Positions 7,943-15,067 of a DNA stretch of 28,059 nucleotides are shown here, piece by piece. The notes under the pieces are model-generated. The model was not told the origin of the DNA. It ran no database searches and was given only the letters and a program-made list of their open reading frames with translations. Made by a program: the position numbers and the translations under genes. The stretch spans positions 1-28,059 of the forward strand of contig CAZDJQ010000009.1 of NCBI GenBank assembly GCA_964505765.1. Direction: 5' to 3'. Source of the DNA: CAZDJQ01 sp964505765. GTDB lineage: Bacteria; Patescibacteriota; Microgenomatia; UBA12405; JAHJSD01. Each line of letters begins with the position of its first letter. Within the stretch, counting starts at the first letter, position 1.

Positions 7943-7981
7943 ATAAAATAAGCACTTGACAATTATGAGTGCTTATTTTAT
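7943..7981 (+). promoter_or_regulatory. CIRCE-like HrcA operator upstream of clpB
   Basis: A perfect inverted repeat with 14-bp arms (7943-7956 and 7968-7981) and an 11-nt centre. The core AGCACTT-N9-GAGTGCT closely matches the CIRCE consensus TTAGCACTC-N9-GAGTGCTAA. It overlaps the clpB promoter, the position expected for repression by the heat-shock regulator HrcA. hrcA itself is not in the window. Confidence 0.8.
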
Positions 7982-7984
7982 ATT
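7956..7984 (+). promoter_or_regulatory. clpB sigma70-type promoter
   Basis: Perfect -35 TTGACA at 7956-7961, 17-nt spacer, -10 TATATT at 7979-7984. Predicted transcription start at about 7991, only about 4 nt before the ATG at 7995. The -35 and spacer lie within the CIRCE-like repeat. Confidence 0.8.
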
Positions 7985-7994
7985 TAAACTTAAG

Positions 7995-10586
7995 ATGGCA
8001 TTTGATCCTGAAAAATTAACTCATAATTCACAAAAGGCGATCGCTAAAGCTCAAGAATTAGCAAATGACTGGCGTCATCCGCAAATAAAACCCTTACATT
8101 TGCTTTTAGCTTTAGTAATGGATTTTGAAGGGGTAGTTGTGGAAATTCTTCGTCAAATGGATGTCAGCATTGAAACCCTAGTAAAAGAAATTGAGTCGGA
8201 GTTAACAAAACTTCCTAAAGCCGGCGGAGAATTGGGTCAAGTATATCCCTCACAAGAACTTAGCCAGGTTTTAAGACAATCAGTAAAAGAAAGCCAAAAC
8301 ATGGGAGATGAATATGTTTCCCGAGAACATTTATTTTTAGCAATTATTAACACTAGTCCCCAGGCAAAACAAATTCTGAGTCAATTTAAGATCAGCTTGC
8401 CTAAAATTACCGATTCCCTTAATAAAATAAGAGGAGAGCAAAAGGTTACAGATAAAAGTCCTGAAGGTCAATATAACGTTTTAGAAAAATACACTCAAAA
8501 TTTAACTGAGCTGGCCACAGAGGGGAATCTCGACCCGGTTATCGGGAGAGATCAGGAAATACGACGAGTGATGCAAATTCTTTCCAGACGTAAAAAGAAT
8601 AATCCGGTTTTAATTGGCGACCCCGGTGTAGGCAAAACAGCAATTGTAGAAGGGTTAGCCCAAAGAATTATTGAAGGAGATGTTCCTGAAAGTCTAAAAG
8701 AGAAAAAAATAATTGCTTTAGATTTAGCTTCCATGCTTGCCGGTAGTAAATTTAGAGGAGAATTTGAGAAAAGACTAAAAGCGGTACTTAACGAAATTAA
8801 ATCCGGAACCGGTAAATACATTCTCTTTATTGACGAGCTTCACACTTTAGTCGGAGCCGGTTCAGCGCAAGGAGCAGTTGATGCAGCGAATATGCTAAAG
8901 CCAGCACTTGCCCGAGGAGAATTACACGCCATCGGGGCAACAACAGTCGAGGAATATCGTCAGCATATAGAAAAAGATGCTGCGCTGGAACGACGATTCC
9001 AGCCGGTTATGATTAAAGAACCAAGCGTTGAAGATACAATTGCGATTTTAAGAGGATTAAAAGAAAAGTATGAAATACATCACGGGATCTCTATAAAAGA
9101 TACTGCATTAATAGCCGCCGCTAAATTTTCTGAACGTTACATCAGAGACAGATTTTTACCTGATAAGGCAATCGACTTAATAGATGAAGCGGCTTCTGCT
9201 CTCAAGATTGAAGTTGAATCAATGCCGACGCAATTAGATGAATTAGAAAGAGAGATACGACAAATTAAAATTGAATTGGAAGCATTAAAAGGAGAAAAAG
9301 AAGAAAGCGCGGAGGAAAAAAGAAACAAGCTAAAAAAAGAGCTGGCCGAGAAAAAAGAGAAATTAAGAGATTTAAAGTCAACTTGGAAGCGTCAAAAGAA
9401 AATAGTCAGCCAAATAAGAGAAACACGGGTAAGAATCGATGAATTCCAAGAGGAATTAAAGCAAGCGGAACGAGAAGTGGACTTAAACCGAGCGGCAAAA
9501 ATTAAATATGGAGAAATACCCGATCTAAAAAAGAAACTTAAAAAGCTTGAAAAAAAATGGAAAGAGGTAAATAAGGAGCAAAGACTAATTAAAGAAGAAG
9601 TTACTCAAGAAGATATCGCGAAAGTAGTATCCAACTGGACCGGAATTCCGATAACCAAGCTTATTTCTTCAGAGGCAAAAAAACTTGCTAATTTAGAAGA
9701 TGAAATACACAAACGAGTGATCAACCAAAACGATGCTGTTAAGGGTGTTGCCGATGCCGTCAGAAGGGCCAGGGCAGGAATTAAAGAAGAAAACAAGCCA
9801 GTAGGAAGCTTTCTTTTTGTTGGGCCGACCGGAGTAGGAAAAACCGAATTGGCTAAAGCCTTAGCAGAAACTCTTTTTAATGATGAAAACGCCATGGTCA
9901 GAATTGATATGAGTGAATACATGGAAAGGCATTCAGTAGCAAGATTAATTGGTTCGCCCCCAGGCTATATCGGCCATGAAGAAGGCGGCCAATTAACCGA
10001 ATCGGTAAGAAGACAACCCTACACAATTATTCTTTTGGACGAAATTGAAAAAGCGCACAACCAAGTATTTAACATTTTGCTTCAAGTTATGGATGATGGC
10101 TTGCTAACAGACGGGCAAGGAAGAACAGTCGATTTTAAGCACAGCATAATTATTATGACCTCAAACCTAGCCAGTGAAATCATCAAAGAATATACTCAAG
10201 AAAATAAAGATCAACAAGAAATGCAAGACAAAGTTATTAATATAATAAACAAATCATTTAAACCGGAATTCATTAACCGACTTGATCAAATAATACTTTT
10301 TGAAAGCTTGAGCAAAAAAGACATTAAAAAAATTGTAGATTTACAAATAAAACAAGTGGAAAAACGATTATCAGATAAAAAAATAGATATTGAGGTTTCT
10401 CAAGAAGCAAAAAATTTACTGGCAGAGGAGGGTTATGATCCAACATTCGGTGCCAGGCCGTTGAAACGACTAATACAAAATAAAATTCTTGACCCGCTGG
10501 CAATGAAAATGATCCAAGGAGAAATAGAAGAAAGAGACAAAGTGAATGTCAGTTTGGAAAAAGGAAAGATTAAGATAACAACTTAA
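7995..10586 (+). CDS. clpB: ATP-dependent disaggregase ClpB
   Basis: 863 aa (E. coli ClpB is 857). Residues 1-about 145 are the Clp N-domain. AAA-1 has Walker A GDPGVGKT at 208-215 and Walker B LFIDELH at about 278. A long Lys/Glu-rich coiled-coil middle domain spans about 400-530, which separates ClpB from ClpA and ClpC. AAA-2 has Walker A GPTGVGKT at about 609 and LLDEIEKAH. The end (GARPLKRLIQ..., C-terminal small domain) is normal, with no ClpP-binding loop noticed. Hexameric cytosolic chaperone that rescues aggregated protein with DnaK. The ATG at 7995 gives the standard start MAFDPEKLTHNSQ; a more upstream TTG reading would begin inside the -35 box. Followed by a terminator. Confidence 0.95.
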   Translation: MAFDPEKLTHNSQKAIAKAQELANDWRHPQIKPLHLLLALVMDFEGVVVEILRQMDVSIETLVKEIESELTKLPKAGGELGQVYPSQELSQVLRQSVKESQNMGDEYVSREHLFLAIINTSPQAKQILSQFKISLPKITDSLNKIRGEQKVTDKSPEGQYNVLEKYTQNLTELATEGNLDPVIGRDQEIRRVMQILSRRKKNNPVLIGDPGVGKTAIVEGLAQRIIEGDVPESLKEKKIIALDLASMLAGSKFRGEFEKRLKAVLNEIKSGTGKYILFIDELHTLVGAGSAQGAVDAANMLKPALARGELHAIGATTVEEYRQHIEKDAALERRFQPVMIKEPSVEDTIAILRGLKEKYEIHHGISIKDTALIAAAKFSERYIRDRFLPDKAIDLIDEAASALKIEVESMPTQLDELEREIRQIKIELEALKGEKEESAEEKRNKLKKELAEKKEKLRDLKSTWKRQKKIVSQIRETRVRIDEFQEELKQAEREVDLNRAAKIKYGEIPDLKKKLKKLEKKWKEVNKEQRLIKEEVTQEDIAKVVSNWTGIPITKLISSEAKKLANLEDEIHKRVINQNDAVKGVADAVRRARAGIKEENKPVGSFLFVGPTGVGKTELAKALAETLFNDENAMVRIDMSEYMERHSVARLIGSPPGYIGHEEGGQLTESVRRQPYTIILLDEIEKAHNQVFNILLQVMDDGLLTDGQGRTVDFKHSIIIMTSNLASEIIKEYTQENKDQQEMQDKVINIINKSFKPEFINRLDQIILFESLSKKDIKKIVDLQIKQVEKRLSDKKIDIEVSQEAKNLLAEEGYDPTFGARPLKRLIQNKILDPLAMKMIQGEIEERDKVNVSLEKGKIKITT

Positions 10587-10597
10587 TCTTTCTTTTT
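10564..10597 (+). terminator. Intrinsic (possibly bidirectional) terminator after clpB
   Basis: An 11-bp perfect stem (10564-10574 with 10582-10592), 7-nt loop, then TTTTT. It overlaps the clpB stop codon. On the minus strand the stem is followed by CTTTTTCC, so it can also end transcription of the small opposite-strand ORF. AT-rich stem, so strength is uncertain. Confidence 0.65.
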
Positions 10598-10607
10598 ATA
10601 ATACTTT

Positions 10608-10751
10608 TTATCCTTTGATTCCCCGCCGGCTTTTAACTCGGGCTTGAGAGCGCTTTTGTTTTTCCAAAGAGGTTGAAGGCTTTGGCTTTGTTCGCTCTTG
10701 TTTTATTTGCCTTAAAGAGTCGGGTTTATTTCCCGTCTGGCTTTCCTTCAT
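10608..10751 (-). CDS. Small very basic hypothetical protein (47 aa)
   Basis: An ATG at 10751 opens a 47-codon frame beginning MKESQTGNKPDSLRQIKQER and ending in a Lys/Arg-rich tail (KQKRSQARVKSRRGIKG). There are 15 Lys/Arg against 4 Asp/Glu, no hydrophobic core, no Cys and no transmembrane segment, so it is probably disordered and able to bind nucleic acid; that is inference. Support for a real gene: its own promoter-like sequence just upstream and a two-way terminator just downstream. It lies after rarA in the same direction but outside its stop. No family recognised. It could also be noncoding transcript. Confidence 0.45.
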   Translation of the reverse strand: MKESQTGNKPDSLRQIKQERTKPKPSTSLEKQKRSQARVKSRRGIKG

Positions 10752-10757
10752 ATCATT

Positions 10758-10788
10758 ATAATAACATTACACGGTTACACTTTGTCAA
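10758..10788 (-). promoter_or_regulatory. Putative promoter of the small basic ORF
   Basis: Perfect TTGACA (10788-10783), 19-nt spacer, TATTAT (10763-10758) ending 6 nt before the ATG, the same spacing as at lexA. A perfect TATAAT (10760-10755) overlaps it but gives a 22-nt spacer. The spacer is long, so strength is uncertain. Confidence 0.5.
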
Positions 10789-10797
10789 GAGGAGGTT

Positions 10798-12079
10798 TTA
10801 ATAATACTTCTTCCCTTTTAATTTCTCAGGCAGTAAACTTTTATTTTTGTCGGGATATTTTNNNNNNNNNNNNNNNNNNNNNNNNNNNNNNNNNNNNNNN
10901 NNNNNNNNNNNNNNNNNNNNNNNNNNNNNNNNNNNNNNNNNNNNNNNNNNNNNNNNNNNNNCCGTAGCCTTGTTCTTTCATTAAATCAGTTACCGGATTA
11001 CGAAGGTGAAGGGGAATAGGCAAGTTACCGTGGTCTTTGACGTCTTTTTGGGCAGACCGGAGTCCGTTGTAAGCGGAGCGGTCTTTGTCGGCGGTGGCGA
11101 AATAAACTGTGCCGTGGGCTAAATTTATGGCGCATTCCGGATAACCAATGGTCTCGCAGGCCCGAAAAACGGCATTAGCAATCTGCAGGGCTTCTGGATT
11201 AGCCATGCCGATATCTTCACTAGCAAATATAACCATTCGTCTAGCAATAAATAGAGGGTCCTCTCCAGCCTCAACCATCCGGGCTAAATAATACAAGGCG
11301 GCATCAGGATCAGAGGCCCTCATACTCTTGATATATGAGCTAATTGTGTTGTAGTGTTCTTCCCCTTTTTTATCAAAGCGTAGATGCCGTGACTGCATTG
11401 CTTCTTTTAAAGAATCCAAAGAAAGGTCACCGTATAACTGAAAGGCATTATTCATTAATGTCAGAACCTGCCTAGCATCAGCATTAGCAGCATTAATTAA
11501 CCATTCTTTTGCTTTACCAGAAATTTTTAAATCATTCTTCTCCTGCCGCAACTCGTTAACTCCCCGACAAATTATTTCTTTGATTTCTTCCTCTTTCAAG
11601 GGATTTAAAACAAATACCCGACAGCGAGAAAGCAGGGGACCAATAACTTCAAAAGATGGATTCTCGGTTGTCGCCCCAATCAAAGTAATTACTCCTTCTT
11701 CAACATAAGGTAAAAGAAAATCCTGCTGAGCTTTGTTAAACCGATGGATTTCATCTAAAAACAAAATTACTTCGCCATCCTTCTTGTCTTCCTTAATCAA
11801 CTTCTGTTGTTTTTCTTCTTGAGCATAATTAACTATTTTTCTTACATCATCTTTTCCAGCTGATACAGCAGAAAGAGATTTAAACTCCGCTCCTGTCTGC
11901 TTGGCAATTATCCGAGCCAAAGTGGTTTTACCGCAACCAGGTGGACCCCAAAAAATCATTGAGAAAATTTTATCCTGCTCAATTGCTAACCGAATTGGCT
12001 TATTCGGTCCAACTAAATGTTTTTGACCAACAAAATCACTCAAATTTTGGGGACGGATTATATCTGCTAATGGCTTCAC
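10798..12079 (-). CDS. rarA: Replication-associated recombination protein A (RarA/MgsA), interrupted by an assembly gap
   Basis: AAA+ ATPase of the clamp-loader superfamily that acts at stalled replication forks. GTG start at 12079 with Shine-Dalgarno GGAGAGGTGA. Walker A GPPGCGKT is at 45-52, Walker B ILFLDEIH at about 105, sensor 1 GATTENPSFEV, and LLSRCRVF carries the arginine finger. HLRNPVTDLMKEQGYG is the conserved C-terminal region, then 100 Ns. Beyond the gap the family's ending KYPDKNKSLLPEKLKGKKYY is readable in another frame and stops at 10798. Reading straight through the Ns gives a false end at 10841, so true gap length must be a multiple of 3. It starts 2 nt after the dinB stop, placing it in the lexA operon. 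Confidence 0.9.
10862..10961. other. Assembly gap (100 Ns) inside rarA
   Basis: A run of exactly 100 N, the usual placeholder length. The flanking rarA frames differ by one, and the protein appears to lack only a few residues here, so the true gap is probably very short. Confidence 0.95.
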
Positions 12080-12081
12080 AA

Positions 12082-13326
12082 TTATTTCACCTCTCCTAAA
12101 AACGGCAAGCCGAATTTTTTATTTTTTTTGTTTACAGCATTTAAACTGGAAGCCATTAAAAGAGTGTTTTCCCCGTAATCGCAATTAATATTATCAATTT
12201 GATCAAACAATTTATTCTTGTTCAAAAGTTTTGGCGAAGGGTTAAATAAACCCATTTGAACCTTATCAGCATCAATTAAATCTTTCATTACAATCCCGGT
12301 TGCCCGATATTCATCATCAGGATTAAAGATTGTGCCAAACTTTTTTTTGACTAACTTAGTTATCTGGTCGGTGTGGTTAATTGGCGTATCCAATTCAATC
12401 TTTACTGAAAAATACTCAAATGACTGAGTTTTAATAAAAATTTTCACTCTTTGAGGAACAAGTTTTAATTTTCTTAATTGACAACAGGCTTTTTCAATAT
12501 TTTTAGATAACTGAGCAAATACTTCCAACTTATCATTTGAAGGCGGCCCGAAAGTTTTGGACCGAGTAATTGATTGATATTTTCTTTTATCTTCGGTTTC
12601 TAGATTAAACACTTTTTTCCCGTTAAGCTCCCGCCATGTTTCAAAATGCGGTTTGGTTAAATATTTATTCACCCATTGTTCATCTTTATAGGCAAAGTCC
12701 AACGCAGTCTTTACTCCAAGTTTTTCTAATAAGGCGTTGGTTTTACTGCCGATGCCCCAAATATCTTCGGGTTTCAGCTGGCTTAAATACAAATGCACTT
12801 TTTTCCCGGGGATGGCTACTAATCCCGACGGCTTGTCCCATTCCGAAGCAATCTTGGCAATAGTTTTATTCGGAGCTAAGCCGACAGAAACCGTCAACCC
12901 TAAAGTCCGTTCAATTTCCTGCTTGATATGATGAGCAATATTTAAATAGGTGGAGTTATATAGCCGCCTTAATCCGGTGACATCGGCAAAGCATTCGTCA
13001 ACCGAATATTTTTCCACCTGGGGAGTAAACTTTTTAATAATATTAAACATCCGGCTGGAGTAGAGCCGGTAAAGATGATAATTAGATTCAATAAAAATAC
13101 AATCAGGACAAAGCTTTTTTATTTCCTGATCGCGCATGCCCCTTTTTATTCCCTGAGCCTTTGCCTGATATGAAACAGCTGTGGCTATTTTCCTATCTCG
13201 TCCGACAACAACCGGTTTCTCTTTTAAACCAGGATTGATTGCCTGATGACAAGAAGCAAAAAATGCATCACCGTCAATATGCAGAGTTGCATTAGAAAAA
13301 TTATTAATTGAAATTAGTTTATTCAT
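12082..13326 (-). CDS. dinB: Y-family translesion DNA polymerase (DinB/Pol IV-like)
   Basis: 414 aa. The palm begins HIDGDAFFASC (metal Asp at 18), and the catalytic SVDECFAD has Asp110 and Glu111. SVGLAPNKTIAKIASEWDKPSG and the HhH LKPEDIWGIGSKT are typical of DinB. QMGLF at 357-361 fits the sliding-clamp binding motif. After it comes LFDQIDNINCDYGENTLLMASS, the usual tail of clamp-bound Y-family polymerases. It bypasses DNA lesions with low fidelity. Its ATG overlaps the lexA stop by 4 bp and rarA follows after 2 nt, so the three genes should be co-transcribed and damage-inducible. UmuC is an alternative name, but DinB-type motifs dominate. Confidence 0.9.
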   Translation of the reverse strand: MNKLISINNFSNATLHIDGDAFFASCHQAINPGLKEKPVVVGRDRKIATAVSYQAKAQGIKRGMRDQEIKKLCPDCIFIESNYHLYRLYSSRMFNIIKKFTPQVEKYSVDECFADVTGLRRLYNSTYLNIAHHIKQEIERTLGLTVSVGLAPNKTIAKIASEWDKPSGLVAIPGKKVHLYLSQLKPEDIWGIGSKTNALLEKLGVKTALDFAYKDEQWVNKYLTKPHFETWRELNGKKVFNLETEDKRKYQSITRSKTFGPPSNDKLEVFAQLSKNIEKACCQLRKLKLVPQRVKIFIKTQSFEYFSVKIELDTPINHTDQITKLVKKKFGTIFNPDDEYRATGIVMKDLIDADKVQMGLFNPSPKLLNKNKLFDQIDNINCDYGENTLLMASSLNAVNKKNKKFGLPFLGEVK

Positions 13327-13895
13327 CGATATTTTCTTATTACTGCTTTAACAATCGCCGCCACTTTCATATCACTATCAGGATAAATTGGTTTAAACTG
13401 ATCGTTCGCCGCTTGCAAATATATCTGTCCTCTTTTCAGTTTCAAATATTTCATTGTCCATTCGCCATCAACTTCAGCAATAACTATGTCACCGTCTCTA
13501 GCTTGATCAGTTTTTTCCACTAAAACAAGATCTCCCGGAAGAATCCCGGCATCTTTCATCGACAGGCCCTCAACTTTTAATAAATAAGAGGCATCCCTTT
13601 TTTTAATTAAAAATTGGTCCAGACTCATAGTCTCCATTTCATCAGCACTAGTGGTTGTTGGGAAACCGGCTTGAATTAAACCCAGAACTTTAATCCCGCT
13701 GTTAAGCTGGTTGGGGAGTAATCGGCCCTGTTCATCTTGATCAATAACACCGGCAGCAACTAACTTTTTAACTAGTTTATAAACAGAGTTTTTGGATTTG
13801 TAATCAAACATATCCATCATTTCACTGTAAGTGGGCATTCGTTTGTTATCTTGATAGAAGTCTTTAATCTGCTCTTTTTTATCTTCTACTTTCAT
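13323..13895 (-). CDS. lexA: LexA-type SOS repressor (S24 self-cleaving)
   Basis: 190 aa. Winged-helix DNA-binding region at about 1-60 (RMPTYSEMMDMFDYKSKNSVYKLVKKL), then the S24 protease. The Ala76-Gly77 cleavage bond is in LIQAGFP, catalytic Ser112 in EGLSMKDAGI, and Lys149 in DGEWTMKYL. The Ser-Lys spacing of 37 equals that of E. coli LexA (119 and 156). It should repress the lexA-dinB-rarA operon and cut itself when RecA filaments form. The SOS box in its own promoter supports autoregulation. A UmuD-like reading is less likely because the DNA-binding domain is present. The ATG at 13895 lies just 6 nt after the -10 box, so the mRNA should be leaderless. Confidence 0.9.
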   Translation of the reverse strand: MKVEDKKEQIKDFYQDNKRMPTYSEMMDMFDYKSKNSVYKLVKKLVAAGVIDQDEQGRLLPNQLNSGIKVLGLIQAGFPTTTSADEMETMSLDQFLIKKRDASYLLKVEGLSMKDAGILPGDLVLVEKTDQARDGDIVIAEVDGEWTMKYLKLKRGQIYLQAANDQFKPIYPDSDMKVAAIVKAVIRKYR

Positions 13896-13901
13896 AAGAT
13901 A

Positions 13902-13930
13902 ATAATAGTGAACAAACGTTCACTGGTCAA
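13902..13930 (-). promoter_or_regulatory. lexA promoter
   Basis: TTGACC (13930-13925), 17-nt spacer, TATTAT (13907-13902), then 6 nt to the ATG. The -35 overlaps the yjbQ stop codon. The spacer is occupied by the SOS box. Confidence 0.85.
13907..13924. promoter_or_regulatory. SOS box (Gram-positive/DinR type) in the lexA promoter
   Basis: AGTGAACAAACGTTCACT, an inverted repeat with perfect 7-bp arms. The core GAAC-AAAC-GTTC fits the Bacillus-type LexA site GAACRNRYGTTC at every position. It fills the whole spacer between -35 and -10 and touches the -10, so bound LexA would block RNA polymerase. Confidence 0.88.
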
Positions 13931-14325
13931 GAGGCAATTTTTACAACCACATTTCTGGTTGATCGAGGGCCGTCAAGCTCTGCCAAAAATATTTGCTGCC
14001 AAGTGCCGCGTTCAAGCCGGCTGTTTTTTATCGGCAGGGTTTTAGTTTGGCCAAGCAAACCGGAAAGCAGATGGCTCTCGGCATTATTATCAATCCGGTC
14101 ATGCTGATAATCAATATCCGGCGTTAATCTTGATAAGAAATTTTCCCAATCATTAACCAAACCGGCTTCGTTTTCTGTAATTACCACGGCAGCGGTAGAG
14201 TGGGGAACAAAAACTAAGCATAAGCCATCTTCAACCTCAGATTGGGAAACTATTTCTTCAACCTTGCCGGTAATATCAATCAGCTCAATATTCTTATTAG
14301 TTGAGATTGCAAATTTCTTTTCCAT
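13927..14325 (-). CDS. yjbQ: YjbQ/UPF0047 family protein
   Basis: 132 aa, the normal family length. Visible signatures are LVFVPHSTAAVVITENEAGL, the central DRIDNNAESHLLSGLLG, and the terminal WQQIFLAELDGPRSTRNVVVKI, the family's best-known motif. Some members were reported to have weak thiamine-phosphate synthase activity, but the physiological role is unsettled. It lies upstream of lexA in the same direction; its TGA stop is inside the lexA -35 box, so read-through from yjbQ could add to lexA expression. A TAAAAT -10 ends 6 nt before its ATG. Confidence 0.9.
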   Translation of the reverse strand: MEKKFAISTNKNIELIDITGKVEEIVSQSEVEDGLCLVFVPHSTAAVVITENEAGLVNDWENFLSRLTPDIDYQHDRIDNNAESHLLSGLLGQTKTLPIKNSRLERGTWQQIFLAELDGPRSTRNVVVKIAS

Positions 14326-14331
14326 ACTTTT

Positions 14332-14337
14332 ATTTTA
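14332..14337 (-). promoter_or_regulatory. -10 box (TAAAAT) of yjbQ
   Basis: TAAAAT on the minus strand followed by 6 nt (AAAAGT) and the ATG. No convincing -35. The geometry matches lexA. Confidence 0.4.
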
Positions 14338-14360
14338 GCAAATTCACTGTATATTTATCC

Positions 14361-14442
14361 GTCATTTCGATTGAAGTTCTGACGAAATAGAGAAATCGCT
14401 TTCTTATTAAAAAGAGATTCCTCGGCTAAGGCTCGGAATGAC
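14361..14442. repeat. Degenerate palindromic (REP/MITE-like) repeat
   Basis: The left end GTCATTTCGA matches the reverse complement of the right end TCGGAATGAC at 9 of 10 positions. An inner pair (AGAAATCGCTTT against AAAGAGATTCCT) matches at 10 of 12. The motif GAGATTCCTCGG...GGAATGAC is a dispersed palindrome type known from many bacterial genomes. It lies between divergent yjbQ and the cupin gene. The rest of the gene-free stretch 14326-14677 holds promoters, the assembly gap and a duplicated 55-bp sequence. Confidence 0.6.
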
Positions 14443-14468
14443 ATGCGGTATGCCATATTGAATAGTTA

Positions 14469-14497
14469 TTGATTAATCTTGATAAAACTGATAAATT
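14469..14497 (+). promoter_or_regulatory. Putative promoter of the cupin operon
   Basis: TTGATT (14469-14474), 17-nt spacer, TAAATT (14492-14497). In the true joined sequence this would give a leader of about 19 nt carrying the Shine-Dalgarno GGGGGTGAT. Confidence 0.45.
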
Positions 14498-14538
14498 CTA
14501 AGTAGCAAGGGGGTGATAAAAGATGAAAGGATATCACG
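14484..14538 (+). repeat. 55-bp contig-end overlap, left copy
   Basis: These 55 bases recur exactly at 14639-14693 on the other side of the N gap. They include the cupin Shine-Dalgarno and first 16 coding bases (14523-14538). This looks like one locus present twice because overlapping contigs were joined with Ns, not a biological repeat. Confidence 0.88.
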
Positions 14539-14638
14539 NNNNNNNNNNNNNNNNNNNNNNNNNNNNNNNNNNNNNNNNNNNNNNNNNNNNNNNNNNNNNN
14601 NNNNNNNNNNNNNNNNNNNNNNNNNNNNNNNNNNNNNN
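14539..14638. other. Assembly gap (100 Ns), probably artificial
   Basis: Exactly 100 Ns flanked on both sides by the same 55-bp sequence. The contigs most likely overlap, so no sequence need be missing. Confidence 0.95.
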
Positions 14639-14693
14639 AAAACTGATAAATTCTAAGTAGCAAGGGGGTGATAAAAGATGAAAGGATATCACG
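14639..14693 (+). repeat. 55-bp contig-end overlap, right copy
   Basis: Identical to 14484-14538. This copy leads into the complete cupin gene. Confidence 0.88.
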
Positions 14694-15067
14694 ATAATAT
14701 TGAAAAGCTAACTAAAGAAAACGAAAACTTTCGTAAGGTGCTTTACACCGGTAAATACAGCCAACTAGTATTAATGGCTTTAAAACCGGGAGAAAACATC
14801 GGCAGGGAAACCCATCCTGATGTTGACCAGTTTTTTAGAATTGAAGACGGTGAAGGAAAAGCAGTCATTGACGGCAATGAATACCAACTATCAGATGATG
14901 ACGCCGTAATTGTGCCAGCGGGAGCAGAGCACGACGTAATTAACACATCAGAAACCGAAACTCTTAAACTGTACACTATTTATTCGCCGCCGGAACACCC
15001 GGACGGAACTATTCATGAGACAAAAGAAGAAGCAATGGAATATGAAAAGGAACATCATCATGGTTAA
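14678..15067 (+). CDS. Cupin-domain protein
   Basis: 129 aa with Shine-Dalgarno GGGGGTGAT 5-6 nt before the ATG. Single-domain cupin: motif 1 spans about 42-60 (GRETHPDVDQFFRIEDGEG), where the usual HXH is H46-P-D48, so the second His is replaced by Asp. Motif 2 is PAGAEHDVIN with His85. A metal-binding beta-barrel is expected. Similar proteins are annotated as mannose-6-phosphate isomerase-like cupins, but isomerase activity cannot be claimed. The C-terminus is acidic and ends in EKEHHHG. The nuclease start overlaps its last codons by 8 bp, so the two are translationally linked. Confidence 0.87.
   Translation: MKGYHDNIEKLTKENENFRKVLYTGKYSQLVLMALKPGENIGRETHPDVDQFFRIEDGEGKAVIDGNEYQLSDDDAVIVPAGAEHDVINTSETETLKLYTIYSPPEHPDGTIHETKEEAMEYEKEHHHG

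Noticed and set aside
7956..7994. ClpB starting at the TTG at 7956 (13 extra residues)
   Set aside because: That TTG is the first half of the -35 box and lies upstream of the predicted transcription start; the family start MAFDPEKLTHNSQ is at 7995.
10841..10860. rarA ending at 10841 (KISRQK) by reading through the Ns
   Set aside because: The frame after the gap is off by one; the conserved RarA ending is in the neighbouring frame and stops at 10798.
14484..14693. Direct repeat as a biological duplication or attachment site
   Set aside because: Exact identity limited to 55 bp on both sides of a placeholder gap points to unmerged contig ends.
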